DNA of 64,000 nucleotides from Arthrobacter sp. 131MFCol6.1 (lineage in GTDB: Bacteria; Actinomycetota; Actinomycetes; Actinomycetales; Micrococcaceae): positions 1 to 64,000 of the forward strand of contig NZ_KB895544.1 in assembly GCF_000374925.1 (NCBI RefSeq), written 5' to 3'. A program made the translations under genes and the position numbers. Below, piece after piece: positions 53,813-61,957 of this stretch (position 1 is its first letter; the number at the start of each line of letters is the position of its first letter). The notes beneath the pieces are model-generated. The model worked only from the letters and a program-made list of their open reading frames with translations. It was not told the origin of the DNA and searched no databases.

Positions 53813-55996
53813 CTAGTGGTCCAGGATGTCGCGGGCGATCTCGTCGGCGTCGCGCAGGGTGCGCTGGCCGCTGCGGTAGACCGGGCCGGTCTTCGGCCGG
53901 GCCTCGGCGGCGATGGCCGTGCCCCATTGCGTGGCGGAGAGCTGGAGCCCGAGCACGTATAGCCCTGGTGTCACGGACCCGTTGGCACCCAGCGGGCGGT
54001 AGGGATGCGGGACGACGTCGAGCCCGGTGGTCTGCACCGGGGTCCCCTCCACGGTCATCATGAGGCGCGGCCGCACCAGCCCCTCGGCGAGCAACTGTTC
54101 CAACAGGGGCGAAGAGTTGACGGCCACGCGGTTGGCCGGGGCCAGCGCCTCGATCATCGCTGCCGCGGACACGGCGCCCGCCACTGCGTTCTCCATCCGC
54201 GCCCTCACCGCACCCGCATTCGCCGTCCCCGAAGCGGCACCGATCACGCCGGCACTGCCCACAAAACCACGGACCCCAGCACCGCCCGCGGCGGCACCAC
54301 CGATGCCGGCAGGCTCCATTGCGGCACCTTCGGCCCCGCCGTCGGCGCTTTCATCCGTTCCGCCGCCCACCCACGGCGAGGCCGCGGTGAATGTCCGGGC
54401 CCGGCGATTCACGCCGAACTTGGGGTCCGGGCCCACGAAACGCACGATTCCCGCCCGTGCCAGTGCCGCGAGCTGCGCGGAGCGCAGCGCCGGCGGCCCG
54501 CTCGCCAGGCCTTCCACGAATGATTCGAACCAGCCCCGGAGGCCCGCGACCCAGGATTCGTCCGTGATGCCGCTATCGGCCACGGCGGTCTTGAGCACTG
54601 CCCGGCCGTGGTGCAGCGCGCCGATCGCCATTTTCACGGGGTCGTCCTCGCCAAGGGCCGAGCGCCGGGCGTCGTCGAGCAGGTAGTCGACGACGGCGGC
54701 GTCCAGTTCGGCTCTGGAGTCGAACGAGCGCCCGGCCAGGGGCGCCGCGAGGCCGAGCAGGTCCAGCCGGTAGGCGGCCCGGACATGGACGGCAATCACC
54801 GATTCCGCGGTGTGCTCCCACTTGGCGGTCGAATGCGCGTGGGGCCGCAAGGACTCGTTCAGGGCGCGCAGGAACTCGGCCGGGTCGGTCAGGATGGCAT
54901 CGGGCTGCGAGCGCGCGAGCGTTGAGTAGTAGGCCCAGACCGCGTCCCGGTGCAGGAGCGGCCAGAGGTCGTAGTCGAAGGAGGGCCGGATTCCGGAGCC
55001 GGCGAACTTCGCGATCGCGTCCTCGGTGCAGTAGCGCAGCCGGACCGTTCCGGGGTAGTAGCCGGTGAGTGTCGCCTTCGCCCGGTAGGGGGTGCCGCGG
55101 CGTGAGGCGGCGATGATGAGCGGTTCGCGGCCGGACGGCAGATACGTCAGTTCACCGTTGTCCTCGCCGGCAACGAACCGGCCGCCGCGCCCTTCCGTCA
55201 GCTGTCCCATCACGTCAAAGAAGTTCAGGCCCATGCCGCGCACCAGGACCGGTTTGCCGGCCGGCACGCGGGACCAGTCGACGTCGGCGGGCGCCGCCGG
55301 CGGCACGTACAGGAGGCCGAGTTCTTCCGCCGCGGAAAGCAGCTCCCGCTGTTCAGGGTTCAACCGCGCGTCGAGGTGGCCCACGGCCAGCACCACGGAG
55401 TCGACGGTCAGCACGGTGCCGTCGTCGAGCACGACGTCGAACCGCACCGAAGCTTCCTCCGCGCCGGCCGGCCCGGAGGCGGCCGCAAGCACGGAGGCGG
55501 CGGCCGGCCCCGCGGCGGCGTGGCGGACGGACGTCGCCGTCGCCGCGTGGAAATCCACGCTGACGCCGGCCGGCAGCACGGTGAGCAGTTCCTCGAGGGT
55601 GGACCGCAGGTAACGGCCGTAAAGGGCCCGGCTGGGGAAGTCCGCCTCGCCGAGCCGGGAGACCTCGGCCCGTTCGTCGTCAGTGAGCGAAGGGTGCGGG
55701 TGGGCCTGCTGGCGTTCGCGCCACTGGTCGAACGTGTGCCCGGCCAGGGGCGGCGCGAGTTCGGGGTCCTCGGGGACCACGGTGGGATAGAAGGACTGCG
55801 TGTTCATCAGGTACAGCCGCGACTGTCCGGGCTGCCAGACGTGCCCCGGGCCCGCCGGATAAGGGTCGACCACGTCGATGTGCAGGGTGCCCGCGGAGCC
55901 GGCGGAGGCCCAGTTGGCGAGGAGCCGTTCCAGCACGCTCGTGCCCCGGGGACCGGCGCCTATCACTGCCGTCCGGATGCTTCGAGATATGCCCAC
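53813..55996 (-). CDS. FAD/NAD(P)-binding protein
   Basis: 727 residues from the GTG at 55996. N-terminal Rossmann motif AVIGAGPRGTSVLERLL, then PGHVWQPGQSRLYLMNTQSFYPT, VVLAVGHLD and VPAGKPVLVRGMGLNFFDVMGQLTEGRGG; this matches the FAD-NAD(P)-binding family (PF13454-like) of unknown function. An Ala/Gly-rich insertion (about 575-640) precedes the last conserved block, GLYVLGLQLSATQWGTAIAAEA. The frame stays open another 776 codons opposite the prolyl oligopeptidase gene, but that part is a shadow. Divergent from that gene. Confidence 0.85.
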   Translation of the reverse strand: MGISRSIRTAVIGAGPRGTSVLERLLANWASAGSAGTLHIDVVDPYPAGPGHVWQPGQSRLYLMNTQSFYPTVVPEDPELAPPLAGHTFDQWRERQQAHPHPSLTDDERAEVSRLGEADFPSRALYGRYLRSTLEELLTVLPAGVSVDFHAATATSVRHAAAGPAAASVLAAASGPAGAEEASVRFDVVLDDGTVLTVDSVVLAVGHLDARLNPEQRELLSAAEELGLLYVPPAAPADVDWSRVPAGKPVLVRGMGLNFFDVMGQLTEGRGGRFVAGEDNGELTYLPSGREPLIIAASRRGTPYRAKATLTGYYPGTVRLRYCTEDAIAKFAGSGIRPSFDYDLWPLLHRDAVWAYYSTLARSQPDAILTDPAEFLRALNESLRPHAHSTAKWEHTAESVIAVHVRAAYRLDLLGLAAPLAGRSFDSRAELDAAVVDYLLDDARRSALGEDDPVKMAIGALHHGRAVLKTAVADSGITDESWVAGLRGWFESFVEGLASGPPALRSAQLAALARAGIVRFVGPDPKFGVNRRARTFTAASPWVGGGTDESADGGAEGAAMEPAGIGGAAAGGAGVRGFVGSAGVIGAASGTANAGAVRARMENAVAGAVSAAAMIEALAPANRVAVNSSPLLEQLLAEGLVRPRLMMTVEGTPVQTTGLDVVPHPYRPLGANGSVTPGLYVLGLQLSATQWGTAIAAEARPKTGPVYRSGQRTLRDADEIARDILDH

Positions 55997-56080
55997 GGCA
56001 TCCAGCGTATCGGCAACCCGGCCGCCGGCTTGCCCTCCGTGTGACTTGCCACTGCCGCACCGATGTTCTTGGATGGGAAA

Positions 56081-58360
56081 ATGACCACCACAGAAGCTGA
56101 CCACCCGTCCGCGTCCGGCGAGGCCACCGGCGCCCTCCCGGCTGGAGGGACTTCCCCCGAACCCGTCGACGAGAACATCTGGCTGGAGGACATCTACGGC
56201 CAGGAGCAGCTGGCGTGGGTCCGTGAACAGAACGCGCGCACCGAGGAGCTCCTCGAGGATGCCGACTACGCCGACCTCGAAGGCCGGATCCTGGAGGTCC
56301 TCGACTCCACCGACCGGATCCCCATGGTGGGCAAGCACGGCGAGTGGTACTACAACTTCTGGAAGGACCGGGACAACCCCAGGGGCTTGTGGCGCCGCAC
56401 CAGCTGGGACAGCTACCGGGCCGGGACCCCACAGTGGGATGTCCTGCTGGATGTCGACGCCCTCGCCGCCGCCGAAGGCCAGGACTGGGTCTTCCACGGC
56501 GCCAACTTCCTCCGCCCGGCCCCGGGTGAACCCCACCGGCGGGCCCTGCTGGCCTTCTCCCCCGACGGCGGGGACGCGAACCGCCACCGGGAGTTCGACG
56601 TCGAGGCCCGCGGCTTCGTGGACCCGGCCGACGGCGGCTTCGACCTCCCGACCGGCAAGGGCAACGCCTCCTGGCTGGACGGGGACACCCTGCTGGTCGC
56701 CACCACCGCCCAGGACCTGCCGCGGACCACTTCGTCCTATGCCCGCACCGGGGTAAAGCTGCGCCGCGGCGGCTCCCTGGCGCAGGCTGAGCAGATCTTC
56801 GACATTCCCGAGGACCACATGATGGCGATCGTGGCCCACGACTCCACTCCGGGCTTCGAACGCACGTTTGCCGTCGACTGGATCAGTTTTTTCGAGAAGA
56901 ACACCTCGGTGCTGCGCGATGGTGCGTGGGTGCAGCTCGACGTGCCGGCGGACGTGAACCTGAGCTCGCACCGCGAATGGCTGCTGTTCCGCCCGCAGCG
57001 TGACTGGACCGTCAACGGCACCACGCACCCGGCGGGCTCCCTGCTCGCGGCCGGGTTCGAGGACTTCCTCGCCGGCTCCCGGGACCTCGCCGTGCTCTTC
57101 ACGCCCGATCCGCACACCTCCCTGCAGTCCTGGAGCTGGACGCGGGACTTCCTGCTGCTGAACCTGCTCCGGGACGTGTCCTCGGAAATCCACGTCCTGG
57201 ATCCGCGGCGCCCGGGCACGGACGCCGCATGGGCGGCCACCGTGCTGGACGCCTGCCCGCCGCTGCACGACGTCAATGCCTTCGCGGTGGATGACGAGGA
57301 CGACGCCGAGGGCACGAACGACGACGGTACCGGCGGCGCCACCTCGGTCGCCGAGGGCGAGGCGCCGGGCGCCGGGAACGACTTCTGGCTGGTGGCCACC
57401 GGCTTCACGACGCCGACCACCCTGACCCGCGGGACACTCACCCGCGACGGCGGATCGGTAACCAGCACGCACGAGGTAATCCGGACCTCGCCGTCGTTCT
57501 TCAACGAGGACGACTACGAAGTCCAGCAGCACTTCGCCGCCTCCAGCGACGGCACGAAGATTCCGTACTTCCAGGTGGCCGCCAAGGACCTGGTGCTGGA
57601 CGGCCAGAACCCGACCCAGCTTTCCGGCTACGGCGGCTTCGAGATTTCGCGGACGCCGGCGTACAGCGGCGCGATCGGCCGGGCGTGGCTGGAGCGGCGC
57701 ACCGCTGAGTCCAGCGGCGCCGAGGGCGAGGGCACGCACCGCCGCGGCGGCGTCTACGTGGTGGCGAACATCCGCGGCGGCGGCGAGTACGGGCCGGACT
57801 GGCACCGCGCCGCCCTGCAGGGCAACCGCCACCGGGCGTACGAGGACTTCGCCGCCGTCGCGAAGGACCTGATCTCCCGCGGCGTCACGTCCCGTCAGCG
57901 GCTCGGCTGCGTGGGCGGGTCCAACGGCGGGCTGCTGGTGGGCAACATGCTCACGCAGTACCCGGAGCTGTTCGGCGCCGTGTCCTGCGGGGTCCCGCTC
58001 CTGGACATGCGCCGGTACACCAAGTTGTCCGCGGGCTATTCGTGGATCGGCGAATACGGCGACCCCGACGTGCCGGAGCAGTGGGAGTTCCTGAAGACGT
58101 TCTCCCCGTACCACCTGCTCAAGGACGGTGTGGACTACCCGGAGACGTTTATCTGGACGGCGACCTCGGATGACCGGGTGGGCCCGGTCCAGGCCCGGAA
58201 GATGGCGGCCCGCATGCAGGCCATGGGCATCCCCAATGTCTGGTTCCACGAAGCCCTCGAGGGCGGCCACGCGGGGGCCTCGGACAACCGGCAGGCCGCG
58301 GCCCTGCAGAGCCGCAGCCAGCATTTCCTGTGGCGTGCCCTGGCCGGCCAGGAGGCCTGA
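56081..58360 (+). CDS. prolyl oligopeptidase family serine peptidase (S9)
   Basis: 759 residues from the ATG at 56081 (GGATGGG upstream; an earlier ATG at 56063 has no ribosome site). Starts ENIWLEDIYGQEQLAWVREQN, followed by the beta-propeller (about 80-480) and the alpha/beta-hydrolase domain with Ser in GGSNGG (near 612), Asp in SDDRVG (near 696) and His in GGHAG (near 728). Cytoplasmic; cleaves short proline-containing peptides. The acidic insertion near 405-435 (DDEDDAEGTNDDGTGG) is unusual. Divergent from the FAD protein gene. Confidence 0.92.
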   Translation: MTTTEADHPSASGEATGALPAGGTSPEPVDENIWLEDIYGQEQLAWVREQNARTEELLEDADYADLEGRILEVLDSTDRIPMVGKHGEWYYNFWKDRDNPRGLWRRTSWDSYRAGTPQWDVLLDVDALAAAEGQDWVFHGANFLRPAPGEPHRRALLAFSPDGGDANRHREFDVEARGFVDPADGGFDLPTGKGNASWLDGDTLLVATTAQDLPRTTSSYARTGVKLRRGGSLAQAEQIFDIPEDHMMAIVAHDSTPGFERTFAVDWISFFEKNTSVLRDGAWVQLDVPADVNLSSHREWLLFRPQRDWTVNGTTHPAGSLLAAGFEDFLAGSRDLAVLFTPDPHTSLQSWSWTRDFLLLNLLRDVSSEIHVLDPRRPGTDAAWAATVLDACPPLHDVNAFAVDDEDDAEGTNDDGTGGATSVAEGEAPGAGNDFWLVATGFTTPTTLTRGTLTRDGGSVTSTHEVIRTSPSFFNEDDYEVQQHFAASSDGTKIPYFQVAAKDLVLDGQNPTQLSGYGGFEISRTPAYSGAIGRAWLERRTAESSGAEGEGTHRRGGVYVVANIRGGGEYGPDWHRAALQGNRHRAYEDFAAVAKDLISRGVTSRQRLGCVGGSNGGLLVGNMLTQYPELFGAVSCGVPLLDMRRYTKLSAGYSWIGEYGDPDVPEQWEFLKTFSPYHLLKDGVDYPETFIWTATSDDRVGPVQARKMAARMQAMGIPNVWFHEALEGGHAGASDNRQAAALQSRSQHFLWRALAGQEA

Positions 58361-58383
58361 TCCCGCGCCCCTGCCGCCGACGG

Positions 58384-58446
58384 CAACGCGGGGTCATATC
58401 CGGCCCATCCGGCGCCCCGTCATGGACCGGAAGTGACCCCGTGTTG
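58384..58446. repeat. dispersed palindromic repeat, copy 3
   Basis: Outer arms CAACGCGGGGTCA (58384-58396) and TGACCCCGTGTTG (58434-58446) pair with one mismatch; inner arms TCCGGCCCAT (58399-58408) and ATGGACCGGA (58422-58431) also pair with one mismatch around a 13-nt centre. It lies between the peptidase gene and tRNA-Ser, 24 bp after the stop codon. Confidence 0.85.
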
Positions 58447-58515
58447 TTCTGGAGCGGCCGTTTTGCACTGCGTGGCACCTTCTGCGTATCCTTGGTTGGC
58501 TAGTTAATAGCAATT

Positions 58516-58603
58516 GGAGACGTGCCAGAGCGGCCGAATGGGCTTCACTGCTAATGAAGTGTGGGGCACAACTCCACCGGGGGTTCAAATCCCCCCGTCT
58601 CCG
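58516..58603 (+). tRNA. tRNA-Ser (anticodon GCU)
   Basis: An 88-nt class II cloverleaf: acceptor GGAGACG/CGTCTCC, anticodon stem CTTCA/TGAAG with loop CTGCTAA (anticodon GCT), a long variable arm, T loop TTCAAAT, discriminator G. CCA is not encoded. A terminator follows. Confidence 0.96.
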
Positions 58604-58608
58604 CGTTT

Positions 58609-58636
58609 GGCCCCGGTCCTCGGACCGGGGCCTTTT
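58609..58636 (+). terminator. terminator of tRNA-Ser(GCU)
   Basis: GGCCCCGGTCC (58609-58619) pairs with GGACCGGGGCC (58622-58632), followed by TTTT (58633-58636). Confidence 0.9.
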
Positions 58637-58786
58637 GCGTTCCCGGGCAGGCCACGACGACACGACGCCGTTCAGACGTCGTTCGTTCGCCCTGGTCTGC
58701 CCCCGGCATTCACGTCCCGCCGCCCAGCCCGTCCGGTGGCCGGACGCCTCACGCCCGCCGGCGGATCCGGATGGCAGGATAGGCCC

Positions 58787-60448
58787 ATGTCGAGCAACCC
58801 CATGAGCATCAGTGCGTTTGACGCCATCATCGTCGGCGGCGGCCACAACGGCCTGGCCGCGGCCGCGTACCTGGCCAAGGCCGGGCAGGACGTCCTGGTC
58901 CTGGAAAAGCTGGAAAACCCCGGCGGCGCCGCGGTATCCGCGCATGCGTTCGACGGCGTCGACGCCCGCCTCTCGCGCTATTCGTACCTCGTCAGCCTCC
59001 TGCCCCGGCAGATCATCGACGACCTCGGCCTGCGGATCACGCTGGCGCGGCGGCGCTATTCCTCCTACACCCCGGACCCCGCGGACGGCAGCCGGGCCCT
59101 GCTGGTGGACAACGGGGACGAGGCCGCCACGGCCGCGTCGTTCGCCGCCGTCGGCGCTCCCGACGGCGAGTTCGGCGCCTTCACCGCGTTCTACGCCGCC
59201 TGCCGGCAGCTCACGGAGGCTCTCTGGCCCACCATGACCGCGCCGCTGCTGGCGCGGTCCGACGCGCGGGCCCTCGCCGCCCGGGCCGGGGCCGACGCGG
59301 CGTGGGAGGCCATGATCGAACATCCCATCGGACAGGCGATCAGCCGGGAACTGGGCAGCGACCTGGTCCGCGGTGTGGTCCTGACGGATGCGCTGATCGG
59401 GACCTTCGCCCGGGCCGACGATGAGGACCTGCAGCAAAACATCTGCTTCCTCTACCACCTGATCGGCGGCGGGACGGGGGACTGGGACGTGCCGGTCGGC
59501 GGCATGGGCGCGGTCTCCGGCGAGCTGGAACGGGCCGCGCGCGACGCCGGCGCGACCATCCTGACCTCCGCGGACGTCACGGCCGTCCTGCCCGGCGGCA
59601 CCGTGGACTACCGCCACGGCGGGCAGGACCACTCGTCTTCCGCCCGGTGGGTGTTGTCCAATGTGGCGCCGGTGGTCCTCGACCGGCTGCGCAACCGGCC
59701 CGCCACCGTCACTTCCGCGGGCGCCGTCACTTCAGCCGGTGCCGCTGCCGGCCCCAACCCGAATCATCGCCGCGAGGGCGCGCAGGTCAAGGTCAACCTC
59801 CTCCTCAAGCGCCTCCCCCGGCTCCTGGACGGATCCGTCAGCCCCGAGGCCGCCTTTGGCGGGACGTTCCACATCAACGAGACCTGGTCCCAGCTCGACG
59901 ACGCCTACCGCACCGCGGCCGCCGGAGCCGTGCCCTCGCCGCTGCCGTGCGAAATCTACTGCCATTCGCTGACCGACCCCAGCATCCTGTCCCCGGAGCT
60001 GCAGGCCGCCGGCGCCCAGACGTTGACCGTCTTTGGCCTGCACGTCCCGGACCGGCTGGTCACGGCGGAGAACAACGAGGACCGCCGCGCCGAACTGCAG
60101 GCGGCTGTGCTGGCCTCCCTGAACTCCGTCCTGGCCGAACCCATTGAGGATCTGCTCCTGACGGATCCGGACGGGCGGCCCTGCATCGAAACCAAGACCA
60201 CCCTGGACATTGAACGCGCGGTTGGGATGCCCCGGGGCAACATCTTCCACGGCGGCCTCGACTGGCCATTCGTGGAGGACGGCGAACCGCTGGACACCCC
60301 GGCGCGCCGCTGGGGCGTGGCGACGGACGATCCGCAGATCCTGCTCTGCGGCTCCGGCGCCCGCCGCGGCGGTGCCGTCAGTGCCATCGGCGGACACAAC
60401 GCCGCCATGGCCGTGCTGGAATCGGAACCGCCCCTCCGCAATGGGTGA
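58787..60448 (+). CDS. FAD-dependent oxidoreductase, phytoene desaturase-like
   Basis: 553 residues from the ATG at 58787; the frame is open upstream through the tRNA. FAD-binding motif IIVGGGHNGLAAAAYLAKAGQDVLVLE (residues 12-38) and GGAAVSAHAFDGVDARLSRYSYLVSLLP; the C-terminal cofactor motif is LLCGSGARRGGAVSAIGGHNAAM. This is the CrtI/PYROXD2-like amine oxidase superfamily layout. No carotenoid genes lie nearby, so the substrate is open. Followed at 60488 by an MFS gene, possibly in one operon. Confidence 0.88.
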   Translation: MSSNPMSISAFDAIIVGGGHNGLAAAAYLAKAGQDVLVLEKLENPGGAAVSAHAFDGVDARLSRYSYLVSLLPRQIIDDLGLRITLARRRYSSYTPDPADGSRALLVDNGDEAATAASFAAVGAPDGEFGAFTAFYAACRQLTEALWPTMTAPLLARSDARALAARAGADAAWEAMIEHPIGQAISRELGSDLVRGVVLTDALIGTFARADDEDLQQNICFLYHLIGGGTGDWDVPVGGMGAVSGELERAARDAGATILTSADVTAVLPGGTVDYRHGGQDHSSSARWVLSNVAPVVLDRLRNRPATVTSAGAVTSAGAAAGPNPNHRREGAQVKVNLLLKRLPRLLDGSVSPEAAFGGTFHINETWSQLDDAYRTAAAGAVPSPLPCEIYCHSLTDPSILSPELQAAGAQTLTVFGLHVPDRLVTAENNEDRRAELQAAVLASLNSVLAEPIEDLLLTDPDGRPCIETKTTLDIERAVGMPRGNIFHGGLDWPFVEDGEPLDTPARRWGVATDDPQILLCGSGARRGGAVSAIGGHNAAMAVLESEPPLRNG

Positions 60449-60487
60449 TCCTGCGCAATGGGTGAACTGGACCGCGGAGACACGCGC

Positions 60488-61957
60488 ATGAACGCCGCCC
60501 CCCGCGGAGCGGACCCGGCCGCGGGCAACTGGAGCCCGCGGCTGGCCCTGCTGGTGGCCGCGACGTTCTTCATGGAATTCCTCGACGGGACCGTCCTGAC
60601 CACGGCCATACCCAGTATCGCCGCCGACTTCTCGGTGCCGCCCGCCGACGTGAACATCACCATGACGGCCTACCTGATGACGGTGGCGATGGGCATCCCG
60701 CTCAGCAGCTGGCTCGCGGAACGGCTCGGTGCCCGCCGGGTGTTCTGTCTCGCCATCGCCATCTTCACGGCGGCGTCACTGCTGTGCGCGCTCAGCCAGG
60801 ACCTGACCATGCTGACCCTGAGCCGTGTCCTGCAGGGTGCCGGCGGCGCCATGATGGTCCCGGTGGGCACGCTGGTGGTGCTCCGCGGCACCCCGAAGAA
60901 GGACCTGCTGCGGGCGACGGCCTTCCTGGTGTGGCCCGGGCTGCTGGCCCCGGTCCTCGCCCCGCTGGTGGGCGGAGCGCTGACGACCTACCTGTCCTGG
61001 CACTGGATCTTCCTGGTCAACCTCCCCCTGGGCCTGGCGGCCTTCCTGGCCGCGCTGCGTCTGGTCCCCGCAGTGGGCGGTGACAGCACGCGGCGGCTGG
61101 ACTGGTTGGGACTGGTCCTGACAACGCTCGGGGTGGGCTCGCTGCTGGTTGGGCTGGAACTCATCGGGGGCCGGGACGCCGGGCTGCTGGCGGCCGCCGG
61201 CATCGGGGTGGGCCTGCTGTTCCTGGCCGCCGCCGCGGCCTGGATGCGGCGGACCAGCACGCCGTTGTTCAATCTGTCCGTCTTCGGCGCGCGGACGTTC
61301 CGTGCGACGGCGACGGGAGGCTTTGTGTACCGCCTGACCATCAGCGCGGTGCCGTTCCTGCTGCCGCTGATGTTCCAGGCCGGTTTCGGCTGGGACCCGC
61401 TGCAGGCCGGGGCGATGGTGTCGGCCGTGTTCGTGGGGAACATCGGGATCAAGCCCGCCACGACGCCCCTGATCCGGCGTTTCGGGTTCAAGCCCGTCCT
61501 GGTGTTCGCGTCGCTGGCCTCCGCAGCCACCTTTGGGTTGTGCGCGTTGCTCGACGCCGGCACGCCGGAGCCGCTGATTGTCGCCGTGCTGGTGGCCAGC
61601 GGGGCGTTCCGTTCGATCGGGTTCTCGGCCTACGCGTCCGTCCAGTACGCCGACGTCCTCCCGGCACAGCTGCCGTCCGCCAACGCCGTCTCCGCGACGC
61701 TCGTGCAGCTCGCCACCGCGGCGGGGATCGCGGTCGGGGCGCTCCTGCTGCGGGTTTTCGAGGCAGGCAGTGACGCAGCATCCACCGGGATCGCCGGGGA
61801 TCCGGCGGCACCGTACCGGGCGGCGTTCCTGGCCATCGCCGTCCTGATGCTCCTGAGCACCCTGGACAGCCTGGCCCTCCCCCGCAACGCCGGCGCGGAG
61901 GTCAGCCGGCCTGGCCCAGCACCAGGGGCAGAACGGCGCCGGCGCCCGCGAGCCTGA
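60488..61957 (+). CDS. MFS transporter (DHA2/EmrB-QacA type)
   Basis: 489 residues from the ATG at 60488 (GGAG about 8 bp upstream; an in-frame ATG at 60458 is possible). About 14 hydrophobic segments. Motifs: FFMEFLDGTVLTTAIPSIA (TM1 motif of DHA2), SSWLAERLGARRVFCLAI (loop motif A-like) and SRVLQGAGGAMMVPVG (motif C-like, TM5). Probably drug or solute efflux. Its 3' end overlaps the convergent recQ by 56 bp. A short CGCAATGGGTGA duplication lies just upstream (60438-60466). Confidence 0.88.
   Translation: MNAAPRGADPAAGNWSPRLALLVAATFFMEFLDGTVLTTAIPSIAADFSVPPADVNITMTAYLMTVAMGIPLSSWLAERLGARRVFCLAIAIFTAASLLCALSQDLTMLTLSRVLQGAGGAMMVPVGTLVVLRGTPKKDLLRATAFLVWPGLLAPVLAPLVGGALTTYLSWHWIFLVNLPLGLAAFLAALRLVPAVGGDSTRRLDWLGLVLTTLGVGSLLVGLELIGGRDAGLLAAAGIGVGLLFLAAAAAWMRRTSTPLFNLSVFGARTFRATATGGFVYRLTISAVPFLLPLMFQAGFGWDPLQAGAMVSAVFVGNIGIKPATTPLIRRFGFKPVLVFASLASAATFGLCALLDAGTPEPLIVAVLVASGAFRSIGFSAYASVQYADVLPAQLPSANAVSATLVQLATAAGIAVGALLLRVFEAGSDAASTGIAGDPAAPYRAAFLAIAVLMLLSTLDSLALPRNAGAEVSRPGPAPGAERRRRPRA

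Noticed and set aside
52098..53927. 609-codon minus-strand frame across the nucleotidase 3' end and the tandem repeats
   Set aside because: Antisense to the secreted nuclease gene; the repeated protein segments just reflect the tandem DNA repeat.
55997..58324. N-terminal extension of the FAD protein frame (total 1503 codons) opposite the peptidase gene
   Set aside because: It lies entirely antisense to a well-supported prolyl oligopeptidase with intact catalytic motifs; the recognisable FAD-binding N terminus starts at 55996.
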